Of a stretch of 64,000 bases of DNA, positions 24,066 through 34,694 are shown piece by piece; position 1 is the first letter of the stretch; every line of letters starts with the position of its first letter. The position numbers were made by a program, and so were the translations under genes. The DNA is from Morchella semilibera (lineage: Eukaryota; Ascomycota; Pezizomycetes; Pezizales; Morchellaceae). The stretch covers positions 1,115,736 to 1,179,735 of the forward strand of contig CM018607.1 of assembly GCA_009192285.1 (NCBI GenBank), read 5' to 3'. The notes below the pieces were generated by a model. That model made no database searches, was not told the origin of the DNA, and worked only from the letters and a program-made list of their open reading frames with translations.

Positions 24066-25143
24066 CTACAAGAAATACTCCACAACAACCCCCTTGTCTT
24101 GCTGTTGTGCTACCGCGTCTCTATGCTCGCTATTCTCTGGCGCTGCCTCGAAAACATTGAAGAACCTCTCTCCCTTGTCATTGACCTCCAGAACACTGGC
24201 CATGTTCCCACACCGGTAACAGTAGTTAGGTGCGCTCCAAACAGTGGATAATCGGTCGTCGTATAGCACTTGGTATCCTTCTTGACATAGCTGGTGGGCT
24301 CGGAGGATGTGTGATTGCTTGTTGACTTCCAGGAACTTTTTGACAACCTGTGCGCCAAAAGTATACCCGGCTCCACGTGGGGAGAGCGAGAACTCATCGC
24401 GTTCGGGGTCGGGGTCGGACCAGACGAGATCGGCCATGGGGCCCTCATGAGGAATCTCACGGAACCGGTCTATTACTTTGATTTGATCGATTGAATGGAT
24501 GGATGGGGATAGTCCTGGTGGGGGGAGGGGAGTCAGTGGTAGAAGAGGATGTAATCATGGGGGGGTTTGAAAGGCGGACCTCCGTGGACGCAGAAGATGT
24601 CGTCGTTGATAACGACGCTTAGTGTCAGGAAGTCAAACATGTCTGTAAAGTGATGCCACACGCTAGCATTCCCGTACTTTCTTGAGCACTCAGTATAGAA
24701 CCCGTAGCTCTGCGTGACACCTCGACTTTCGTGGTTTCCGCGAATAAGGTGCACCCGCGTTGGCCATCTCAGTTTGAGACACACTAACAGCGATATGGTC
24801 TCGACCGAGAATAGGCCACGGTCGACATAGTCACCCAGGAACAGGTAGTTTGTATCTGGACAGAAGCCGCCAATCTTGAATATCTCAAGCATGTCGAAGA
24901 ACTGCCCGTGGATATCTCCCACAACGGTGACTGGAGCGAGGATGTGTACAACATTGGATTCGCGCATGAGCTGCTCTTTGAGTTTGTTGCATATCGCCTC
25001 TATTACAGATTCCGCGAGTAGCTCTTTTTTGTAGAGGCGCTCGATGCACTCATCGAGGTCGACTGAGACTAGTGTTGCTGTCAGTCGTGCTAAGCTTTGG
25101 GGCAAGTCGATCAGAGTGCATATGTACCGGGTAGTCCAGGCAT
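24066..25143 (-). CDS. PPG1: PP2A-like serine/threonine phosphatase catalytic subunit PPG1
   Basis: PPG1 is a PP2A-family metallophosphatase, known in yeast for roles in glycogen accumulation and the Far complex. My model has exons 25143-25128, 25068-24580 and 24514-24066, giving 317 residues. All catalytic signatures are present: GDIHGQ, GDYVDRG, RGNHES, and SAPNYCYRCGN near the end. The C-terminal EYFL matches the carboxymethylation tail of PP2A-like enzymes. DLDECIERLYKKELLAESVI places it with PPG1 rather than PP2A, PP4 or SIT4. The start is on a 16-base exon (MPGLP) because the 59-base intron after it has a good branch site (actgac) and removes sequence absent from the family. An unspliced start at 25198 is the alternative. 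Confidence 0.92.
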
Positions 25144-26618
25144 CTGCTTGTGCGGCTGCAGCTATGGTGATGTGGTTTTTTATGGTGGGTTTGATCAAGG
25201 TTGCGAGCTTGTGTGATGGGAACAGGGGGAAGAGATGAGAAGCGGCAAAGGGTTCATGTTCATCTGGGTCAACGCATATGAAAAACCAAAGACGCGGAGG
25301 CGCACGTGTCTAATGCTGTAAAGGATGCAATTCGAGGGTTGTGATGATTTCTAAGCTCTGGGAATGTTTCCAATTACTGAGCATGAGGCTCGTGGTAATC
25401 GCACTCTCTTTTGCCCCTACGATGATGGACGTTAATAGTTGCCTTTTTGGGCGTTGGTTTGGCTGTGTTGAGAATCGGCCCCGCAATTTCATAGCTAAGG
25501 GAACCTCCTCCTCAACTTTCTCAACCTCAACCTTTCAACCAACATCAAACATTTGAAGTTCATTTCAACCAAACTTTATCACAGCATACAACTATGGGGA
25601 AGGCCTGATTGAGTTACTTCAACGCTACTGCTCAAGTCCTAAATTGTGATTTAGGCAATTAACAGTAACAGCAGCCATGACAGCTCAAGAGAGCTTTATT
25701 TTTTGCCTCCTACCAACTAACAATCCCTGCTGTCAGGCCTCAAATCTCTTATTTCTTTTGTCATCATGGTTGTAAATTCAATCTCATCTCTTTAACTCTC
25801 TTGTTCCCGCTTGCCTCCTCTCCACTGTCATTTCATTGTCATCATCATCACTTAAGACAAACACATCGCGGGGTTCAGATAGATGAGCACGGACAGATCC
25901 ACTAAAAAACCACGCCTTTTGATAGTCTTTTCCCCATGAAACATGATACCTGCTTCAGTGCACTGTTCTCTCTTAATAGATTTCTTTCTTTTTTTCTAAA
26001 CTGATCAAACCGCAAATGTTGCCCCTGTCAACGGTGCCCGTGAAAAAATCCGTCACTCTGCACCCCATTTGACATTGTTCATGATAATGTCTAAGGATTC
26101 GATTGTCTTGGCAGAACCTTAACCCGACCTCAATCTGACAGGAATAGTTCAATTCGGCAACCGAAAACCCACCCATCTCACCAGTTATCAATTTCCCAAG
26201 ACTCTCACTCATCACCTCCTTCCTTCTCTGTGTACCTCCAAGCACTTTGCCTCCCTCGCCTCACCCAATAATCTCCTTACCACCTCGTTCTTTTTTAGTA
26301 GCTTTCACTCACCATTCCCTCTTCTTGAACATGAACATTGCGCTTTTCTAGAGTCTTATCGAATTTCGCCGGTTTCCTCGTTCCCCCATACCCTAGCTTG
26401 GCCAAAGCTTATTGAAGGTGGTTGTGGAGCGGGCATTTTTTTTTGTTTTTTTTTACTCATCTCCCCTGGTCCAACCCGGTCCACGTTCTATTTCAATCGA
26501 CAATCGTGTTCCTCGAGCCGCTACTTGGCCCTCATTCTAATCTACGCCTACGACTCCTGGTTCCCTTAAATCAACATCCTCTCTTGAAAGAACCAAACAT
26601 TCGATCAAGACCCTCATA
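25144..26618. promoter_or_regulatory. Divergent promoter region of PPG1 and the zinc-knuckle gene
   Basis: About 1.5 kb separate two divergent starts. The right half is CT-rich (about 25,730-25,860 and 26,210-26,610), typical of a fungal leader, with T runs near 26440. No domain-bearing frame was seen; the minus-strand frame at 25973-26245 resembles no family I know. Confidence 0.45.
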
Positions 26619-28612
26619 ATGAACTCACAACCCCATCAAAGGCAGTTCGCACACCAATATCCAGGCCCAGCTTATCCTCAACAGCAACAACACCTACAGA
26701 ATCCTCAGGCACCGCCTGCGCCAGAGCCTTGTTACAATTGCGGGTCCCCTCAGCATGTGGCTCAGCACTGTCGCGAAGCTAGAAGGGCTGTTCCTGCGTT
26801 CGTACCTGCCCCAAACTGACCACCGTGGAGCTTTCTTTGCTGATCAAATTTTTTTTCCAGTGGGTCGCTTAATCAAGCCCCGCGTCCTCAACGAGGTGCT
26901 ATTCAAAAAAGGAATAATAAACCTGTAGTTACGCGTTTTGCTCCTCCGCCAAATTATGCCAACGGTTACCCACAGCAACCTCCGTACCCGCAAACCGGAC
27001 CTTATCAACCTCCAGCACAAATAGGCCCTTACCAACCACCGCATCATCAACAACAGCCAGTACAACAATGGCAACAACAAGCAGCTCCCCAAGGATACCC
27101 CCCTACGCAACCATGGCAGCAACAGCCCTACGGTGCTACCCCAGTTGTTCCACCACCACCACAGGTCCCTACTTATGGCCCACATCAGCCCGTTCCAAAT
27201 TATGGCTACAACCAGCCAGTGCAACCAACGCAATCGGCCTATCCGCGACAGCATAACCAACCACCATATGGTGGCTATGCCCCGCAGACCAGCTATCCAG
27301 CTCAAGCGCAAGCACCGCAGCCATCACATCCCCAGTATAACCAACCACACCAAGCACATCCTCCGGGTCCCTATCCTCCTCATCAAAATTACCAACAATA
27401 CCCGCAACAGCCGCCTGTTCAGCCACCATATACTCCCGCCACTGCACCCTTCCAGCAGACCCCCCATCATGGCCACGCACCGCAGAATCAGTTTCCTCAA
27501 ACTCCCGTAGCAAACGGTGTTGCGCCCCCGCAGCAGCAACCCCCACCCCCGAAACCACCCCCTTGCTTCCCAAGTTTGGATAAAAACGCAGCCATATCTT
27601 CTAAAAGCGGTGTTATAAGTATGTCCCCATCATTCCCATTGTTTATCAGAATTGTAATTTTTTGACATTTTATGCAATTTAAGTTTGGAGACCTGCACAA
27701 CCAACTGAAACACCTTTAGAAGCAACCTTCCAAGAAACTGAAGAGCAACGCAGTGGCAAAAAGACTAAAGAGAGCCCATTCAATAAACACTTTGATGCTA
27801 AGAATAGAAGAATCAATAGAGACTTTTATGGAGAGGACAGTGAGATTATGAAAGATCCAATCTGGGAGAGCGTTAAGTCTGGAGGAAGTATGCTTGCACA
27901 ACCAATCAAATGGGAGCTACCAGACGAGCTAGAAGAGGAAGTTAAGGTGGAAACTGAGGCCGAGGAAATAAAGGAGGACGAGAAGCCATTTGTGGTGAAA
28001 TTGGAGGACACTGATGAGCCTGTCGTGGAGGGTGAAGACGCCAGCGGTGCTACAACTGAGAAGGGAGCATCCATTGCTGGAGATTCCTCTGACACGAAGA
28101 AGCCTTGGACCCGGCAACCGATTACGGCGTCATTAGCGACTACAGGCCGTTATGAGGGGACGAACAATCTCAACAGCGGACCTCGTGGTAGAACAAATGG
28201 CATGAACCAAGGAGGAAAACGCAAGAGCCGAAGTCCCCTAGACAACAGGTATGTTGTGTCTTGTCTTATAGTTGGACCCTCAGAGCTAGACTTGTTCTTC
28301 TAACCCCTATATAGTCGGCCCCAAAAACAGCGGGTTCGTGATACAACAGCTAAGCCTCTTCCACAACCTTCCCATCACCCATTGCCGCCCAAGCCTGTCG
28401 CTGCTCCGCCACCGGCGCAGCACTTCAATCAGAATCGTCCACAGAATACAATGGTCAATCGCCGCGGCGGGCACAAATCCCAACGTGCTCACCCATACGC
28501 GAGGAGAAGCGCCAGTCCAGTCAGGCATTTCCTAGTAGATACACAAAGCCAACAGAGGGGTGGCTATAGGGGCGGAGGGAACCGAAAACAGCAGGGGGTC
28601 CCGAATACTTAA
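26619..28612 (+). CDS. CCHC zinc-knuckle, Pro/Gln-rich protein (four exons)
   Basis: The predicted protein has 599 residues. Exons are 26619-26797, 26861-27618, 27684-28248 and 28315-28612. A single zinc knuckle of the form C-X2-C-X4-H-X4-C (CYNCGSPQHVAQHC) sits at about residues 38-51, indicating single-stranded nucleic acid binding. Residues about 85-300 are Pro/Gln/Tyr-rich, with repeated QPPY and YPPQ-like words. A mixed-charge part follows (FNKHFDAKNRRINRDFYGE), then an acidic stretch, then an Arg/Gly-rich basic tail (RSASPVRHF, RGGYRGGGNRK). This layout is typical of RNA-binding, condensate-forming proteins. The donor at 26798 (gttcgt) is chosen because it is the only one that keeps the knuckle and the frame. 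I do not recognise a named orthologue. Confidence 0.8.
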
Positions 28613-30339
28613 ACGGGCCAAACATTGGCGGATTATCTTCGGGAACAGTTGGACAATTGAGCGGTATGCGTCAGGACATACAGCCAAGTATGAAAATGAC
28701 AGTTTCGGACTTAGTATTTCCGTTAATTGTTTATATTTCCTTGCTTTACTGGATGGTTTCGGTTCATGGTTAGATCGGTGAAAACGGTAGGTGTTGCTAT
28801 TATTGCTTCTTCTAAACATTCCTATTAGTCCGGTACTAGTATTACTGTAATCATCTCTCCCTGCCTATCTTGCTTTTTTTGAGGTGTTACATTTATGCGG
28901 CAATCTTAATCTTTTTCTCTCTTACTGGTTCCGGTTATCTGTCTCATCTTTGTTTATATTCTTCTCTTCCTGCCATCCATTTTTCCACTGTTATCTAGGT
29001 TTTCATGTTTCATACTGTACTTTCCACCTCGTATTAAACACCTCTCATACTAAGCTCTCCCTCTATCTCTTGACATTTCGATTCCCACATACACACCCTA
29101 TTTCAGCATCTGATATCCCGACCTACACCTCACATCACGCCGCTCGATATCTCAATGACATCTTAGGCACTACCTAACATATAGTCCCTTAATTGCCTTC
29201 GACATTTACTTCACCCTCCCCCTAACCCTAGTTTCCTCCGCCCGATTTGATGCTAAACTCCAGGAGAAAAAGCAAACGTTGGCGACAACTATCCAAGAAT
29301 AAGTTGAGGTTGAAGTAGTTTCGCAAAGTTACAACGCCCTTGACATTGTCGGGCTAATAGGCGTAGACTCTAAAACGCACTACGTAATATGACTGCGCGT
29401 TACGGGTTGGCGCTCATGAGTTGAGCTGTAGTTAGCTGTCATTTTGACGCCTCCCCTGTGTGCTATTCTACATGACGCAGCTGGATATGTTTATAAGAAG
29501 AGTGTTGAAGAGCTCGTGTACCATATTCAATAAAAATAAATTAATGTAGTGCTGATATAAGAATTGTGACCTAAGAAAGTCCGAAAGCTAATTTATTTAA
29601 AGATTTCTTTTATAGGCTTCACCGGCGATCACCTTGTAGTTTTCTGTGTCCGAGTGATAACTTGTGAACCAGAGCGGGTGCGTCACAGACCCGGGTTGTA
29701 GCGATATTTAGGTCAGTTTATATACAGCTACTTTTCAGCCGTTTCAACTCAATTAAGGCGGTACTAGAAGGGAGACTATCAATAAACCCTTTAGACAGAT
29801 AAACCCTCCCAAACCGCAGCCCCATATACTATTCCTATATGGCCCTCTACTACTGCCCAAACGTGAGCGGGGCCACTTCGTGCTCCCTATCTTCTTGGGC
29901 TGTTGACGTCATCCCTATATAGTAGGTAATTCACTATTCATAGTGTCCTCCATGTAGATCTAGAGTAATGTGCGAACCTGACCTATTATACCTCATGAAA
30001 TTAACTCCTCCGTCGGCAACTAATCCAACCACCCACCCACAACCACAAACAGCAGTATAGGAATATGTCAGCCCTCCTTCTGCTCATGGTTGTGAAATAC
30101 TTATTCAATTCCCGATGATCACTGCTCACGTCTCCCACATGCTATATAGCATCGAGTTCTGACATCGCTCCATCGCTCGCATCCACCTATACATAACTCT
30201 TAAGACACAAATTCATCCCGCTGTCTATTCATCTCACCACTCATATACCTATACAATACAAAATAACTCCATCGCTTTTCAGTGTTACGTTTATCAAGAG
30301 ACTAAACCAGAGGCGCACCCACCATGTGTCCTGTCAACT
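28613..30339. other. Gene-poor region, no gene seen
   Basis: The 3' region of the zinc-knuckle gene is followed by about 1.7 kb of AT-richer sequence. No frame longer than about 100 codons is present and none shows a domain. A single ccctaaccctag word near 29219 is not a telomere repeat array. Confidence 0.45.
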
Positions 30340-31845
30340 CTAAAGCAGTAAAATCTTTACTTGTTTTTGTTCCAGTTGATATGATATCAGCCCCTTTTCG
30401 AGAAGTGTTTTGACCACTGCTTTCATACATATCCAGGCTCCGAGATATAGTGGTTTATTCAATACCCCACGGATAGATAAGCTTGCGCCGTGCTCAATTA
30501 GGCGTTGTGCTATACTGACATATCCGTTATATATCGCAATATATAATGCCGTAGATTTATATTCGCCTGTGACTGAAAGCTTCTCACGGTTGTCCATAAT
30601 TAAAGAAGCAATTTTCAGGTGGCCATAGTTTAACGCGATGTACAATGCTACATTTGCGTTTGCGTCTGCATCTGCGATATTTATGTTTCTAGTGAGTAAA
30701 AATTCGACCGCGAGTGCTCTCCCGAACTTTACTGCCATATGTAACGGAGAAAACTTATCAACCGTCAAAGCTGAAAGATCAGCTCCTCGAAGACACAGTA
30801 ACTTAACTACTTGTTTAAAGCCGCCTGCTGCTGCTAAATGCAATGGTGTTGCATTATAACAGTTCTTGGGCGAGACTTCTACCCCGGAATAGAGAAGCTT
30901 AGAGACAATTTCTCTATTCCCAAAGTGTGCTGCCAAGTGTAGTGCTGTCAAACCGTCTTTCGTTTTGGCTAAAAGGTTAATTTTTTTTTTAAGTAACATG
31001 TGGATTATCTCTTGATTCCCCTGGCATATCGCGATGTGCAACGCTGTACGTCCTTGTTCATCGGCAGCAGAAATTCCGGACCGGTTGAACCTCCCGAGAA
31101 GTAACCCGACCTCAGGTCTTTGGCCTCGAGCTGTTGCTATATGTAGAGCCGTCATCCCATCTCCATTTGTCTCCTTGATGTCAAAGCCATTGTCCTCTAG
31201 CAGCTCTTTCATTGCAAGCAAGTTTCCTTGACTCGCCGCGTCGTGTAGTGCCTTAATCTTATGACTTTCACCTGGAGGCTCTGACCCGGACGTACCACCC
31301 ACCTCAGTCAGTAGCGCCAACAAATTTGGGTACTCCACGGGTACTTTGTCAGGGTCTAGGAAGTCCCCACCGGAGTCTAGAGAGTCTTCTCTGTTCAGAA
31401 GGCGTATGAACTCGCCCCTATAGTACTGAATTTTTGAGATATACTCAAGGCTATTATCGGCGGAGTCTATAAAGCTATCACCAAGCTCGACCACCAAATG
31501 GCCACATTTTATGACTGTGGATCTAAGTATATATGGTCCCAGTGGTCCTGTATTGTCCTTCCCTATGTATTGTAGTATCAATACCAGGCGCTTGAGCAAC
31601 TCAAGCTCATTCAAGAGTAGTTCGATGACTTTAGGAACCCATGGCGCAGTGATAGTCCGCTTAATCCAGCTGATTGCATCACCTATCACCTCAACCACAG
31701 CACCAGCCAGTATCTCCAGGGTCCAGGACCCGGCCAGATCTGCTTCATAGATAACCCTACTCATAACAAAGACGGTAAGTCCGAAATAATCCAAGTACTT
31801 AGGATGCGCTGGCGGAGATTCGAGGAAAGTCCGAAGCAGAATCAC
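30340..31845 (-). CDS. Ankyrin-repeat protein, single exon
   Basis: This is an uninterrupted frame of 501 residues. Residues 1-200 are helical and resemble the N-terminal regions of fungal ankyrin/NACHT-type proteins, but I cannot assign a domain. From about residue 200 there are about nine ankyrin repeats with classic blocks such as GMTALHIATARG, GRTALHIAICQGNQEII, GLTALHLAAHFGNREIV and ATPLHLAAAGGFKQVVKLL. The last repeats are more diverged (STALYIAIYNGYVSIAQ). Ankyrin repeats bind proteins; no catalytic domain is visible. The gene lies alone in a repeat-rich, gene-poor stretch, as many variable fungal ankyrin genes do. The lack of introns contrasts with its neighbours. Confidence 0.85.
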   Translation of the reverse strand: MILLRTFLESPPAHPKYLDYFGLTVFVMSRVIYEADLAGSWTLEILAGAVVEVIGDAISWIKRTITAPWVPKVIELLLNELELLKRLVLILQYIGKDNTGPLGPYILRSTVIKCGHLVVELGDSFIDSADNSLEYISKIQYYRGEFIRLLNREDSLDSGGDFLDPDKVPVEYPNLLALLTEVGGTSGSEPPGESHKIKALHDAASQGNLLAMKELLEDNGFDIKETNGDGMTALHIATARGQRPEVGLLLGRFNRSGISAADEQGRTALHIAICQGNQEIIHMLLKKKINLLAKTKDGLTALHLAAHFGNREIVSKLLYSGVEVSPKNCYNATPLHLAAAGGFKQVVKLLCLRGADLSALTVDKFSPLHMAVKFGRALAVEFLLTRNINIADADANANVALYIALNYGHLKIASLIMDNREKLSVTGEYKSTALYIAIYNGYVSIAQRLIEHGASLSIRGVLNKPLYLGAWICMKAVVKTLLEKGLISYQLEQKQVKILLL

Positions 31846-32041
31846 TTATCCTCAAGGGTCAGGGCAGAGCTTTGACAACGGTGAAGGATGCTATGACGTT
31901 GATCTAAGCCCACTACCCGTTCTTAGTGTTTTTTTTTTAGATCTTATTGACGTGGTGAGTTAAGCTTCCGACCACCCCATGAAACTATGGCGCGGTAAAT
32001 GTGTCAAAAGCAATTCACCAAAACGGTAGTAAATTATTTTA

Positions 32042-32182
32042 CCACCGGTGGTGAAAAAATACCAGAATTTATACCTTAAAATGGATAAAAGCACAAATCT
32101 TTCGGCCAAAAAGGGCTATATAATGCCAATATATGAGTTTTGATGCCCACCGGTGGGGTGGCAGGTATTTCACCACCAGTGG
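32042..32182. repeat. Inverted-repeat element with CCACCGGTGG-like ends (MITE-like)
   Basis: The left end ccaccggtggtgaaaaaata is matched in inverse orientation by ggtatttcaccaccagtgg at the right end, with a small indel. The ends frame about 140 bp with no coding potential. Another CCACCGGTGG core lies just inside the right end (about 32148), and a further copy, ccaccggtggtga, lies outside at about 32314. A decayed MITE family is the simplest reading, but target-site duplications are not clear. Confidence 0.45.
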
Positions 32183-32702
32183 GAAACTTTCATAATGTTG
32201 GCATTGAATGATTCAACGGTTACTATGTAATGAAGTATAGCGCAGTATAAAGACTCAGTACATGTATCTATACTGGCACAAGGACTGAAGCTCAGTACTT
32301 ATACCACAATTCGCCACCGGTGGTGACTTAATTTACTCATTAAAGACGTAAGCACATCCAATGAGTTAATTCCATAACACCTACATACATCAGCAGGTAT
32401 CACCATTTTAAGTACCATCTTGGCCCAAGCACATTTCATGTATTTTCTTTCTTGCATATTCTACTCAGTTACTTCACCGCCTAATTGACTACATGTACAG
32501 TACAGATATATGTACTGTATGTATACATGTATCGATAGCTCTATTACACATATAACTTACATGTGGGGTAGCAACATAAAAACAATCCCAGGCATAGATG
32601 CAACTTGACCAACTTGGTTCTCATCAATATAATATGGAGACCGGTCTTCGTAACAAATATTCGCGGCCCGATCAGTCGAGGGCTACAAAAATGTGGTATG
32701 TA

Positions 32703-32936
32703 CCCCGGGGGTCCTTAAAGTGATGCAACAGGCTCGACATTCTAGTGTCGCGACCACCACCAAAGCTAGACCCAGTCAATTTTTTCCATTTGTATTTCCA
32801 TTTACTATTTATTATATAGCCCCGCCTGATGCAATTCGACATATATAAATTACTTCCTAACTTTTGGACATGGTGGCCAGTAGCTACGAAACTTGTGGTT
32901 TTTGTCGCCGTTGCATCACTTTGAGGACCCCCGGGG
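32703..32936. mobile_element. MITE-like element, 29-bp inverted ends, TA-flanked
   Basis: The arms at 32701-32729 and 32910-32938 are inverted copies with one mismatch, beginning taccccgggggtcct and continuing aaagtgatgcaac. Each end abuts a TA that fits a target-site duplication. The 234-bp core has no coding potential beyond chance frames. TA duplications and short inverted ends fit non-autonomous relatives of the Tc1/mariner superfamily. Confidence 0.7.
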
Positions 32937-32954
32937 TACATGTAGATACATGTA

Positions 32955-33038
32955 CTACGGGTGTAGGGGTAAGACTGTAGACAGCGGTCGTGGTTGCAAC
33001 AGCAGTAGGTGTCTACAGACTTACCCCTACACCCGTAG
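32955..33038. mobile_element. Short foldback element, 30-bp arms, TA-flanked
   Basis: The arms at 32953-32982 and 33011-33040 (tactacgggtgtaggggtaa and onward) are inverted copies with one mismatch around a 28-base loop. TA sits at both ends. It begins 14 bp after the preceding element. It could be a tiny MITE or the hairpin remnant of one. Confidence 0.6.
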
Positions 33039-34694
33039 TACTTATGCACTTACGTCATGTAGGTATAGGCGCATTTTAGCCCATGTAGTCACTAGGCCTG
33101 GGAATGATGTATCACCCAAATCCCCCAGTGAGCATTCATATACTATATCATGGTTCTCACGAAGGGGCATCCAGGCTCTACTCTAGAGTGCAGCTGGTGG
33201 CATTTTCATCCCAAGATACCCCCTCGCTTAGGCCCGAGGATTTTTCCCGCTCTTTAGGTGCTCCAAGCCCATTTATAATTTAAGGCACATGTATGCACCG
33301 GTAATCAGAAATCTTCAGAATTGCCGGCCTTGGCAGCTGGGATAGCTAACGTGAGTACCTGGTTATAAAATTCTTCCCGGAGATAGATTTACTGACCCGG
33401 GGCCGGAGACCCGATTCCGCAGTGTTGAAATCCCAAGTGGTCAATTCATATTCATGCACATATACTAACAAGTTAAAGACCCGTTTATATAGGAGCCAGC
33501 GCTTGTAGAAAACACCGCTTTGGTTGACCTCGACCGATAGCCGGGAGAAAGCGGATTTTTTCAAAACTGAGTGTAAAAGTGAGGCACTATTTGGGGGAAC
33601 TGGCGTTATTTTAAGACTCTGTTTTCATGGAGTTAATGCCGATTTCTGGAACCCACAAAATGGCTGCCAAACGCAACTAATTTTCCCAGAACGGAGTTTT
33701 AACTCTAACGGGCCCTAAAGCTTTCATACATCACGGACCTTCAGGACTATCATACTACGCCAGGGCATTTGTTCACTTAAGGGGTATATGGTTACGTTTA
33801 GTTGCCATACGGGTAGGCTAAGTTGCACATCCAGGACGGCCAGCTCGACCTTGGCGGCCATACAGTATTCATGAGACAACTGGCATCATATCATCATAGG
33901 AAAGCGAGTTCCCCGCTCCCCCGGTTCATGAATTCAGCTGAACACCCCGCCTGCTCCATTGGTTGATGTCATCCTGGAAAGGTTCCATCAGGATACTATA
34001 TGTGGTCGTGAAAACAGCGATTCTTCGATTTTCAATCTGTGGTACTCTGACACCTTGGCCTATCAGCCTGCATCGGTCTTTGAAATCTTCGCATGGATTA
34101 TTAAACTACACTACACCCGCAGCATGAAGATTATAATTGTTTTTCATTAATTGGCATTGGCATTTGCACATACCCTTGCTCCCCAGTGTAACGAGGCAAG
34201 AAGTGGTACGTAATCCGGGACTCGGCAATGTCTCGTGAGTTTTAACAATTGCGGAATTTAGAGTAGTTATGCAGGTACTGGCGGAATTATTGGGGCCAGC
34301 CATGAAAAGCCAAGCTCTACAAGCCCCCCTTGGCTCTACTGCCTGTACTAGTAGGGAAATCTAGGTGGGTTGCAAGATTCCCGAAACCTATCAACCTACC
34401 AAATTGTACCTAACCAAAGAATTTCGTGCAGGTATCACATTAGCGCTCTGTTCATAAACAACTCTATCCCTAAGCCCCTTATCTTCTTTTAAATACACGA
34501 AGCTCCCCTCTCCCTCACATATCCATCGTATACCTCATCAGTTGGTGCCTGGCCATTATCATGTAAGCTCTCCCATCAATTATCCGCTAATAGCACCCTA
34601 TCCCATTTGGCGGGATGACTAATGATCAGTTAGTAGTGCTTTACAGAAGACGTCTTACATACACATAGCCATATACCCAGCTTGATCACTCAAA

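Larger units (their letters stand above)
31846..34694. other. Repeat-rich intergenic region
   Basis: It contains a cluster of CCACCGGTGG-type palindromes (32042-32330), two TA-flanked inverted-repeat elements (32703-32936 and 32955-33038) and many TACATGTA words near 32260-32560. Frames at 33346-33718 show no recognisable domain. The right end is the promoter of the UGDH gene. Confidence 0.5.

Noticed and set aside
25069-25198. Unspliced upstream start for PPG1
   Set aside because: It adds about 40 residues absent from the family and ignores an intron with a clear branch site and acceptor; kept only as the alternative.
29215-29235. Telomere-like ccctaaccctag
   Set aside because: A single unit, not an array.
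32672-33049. Minus-strand frame of 125 codons and its plus-strand partner
   Set aside because: Both lie inside the inverted-repeat elements and resemble each other only because of the repeats.
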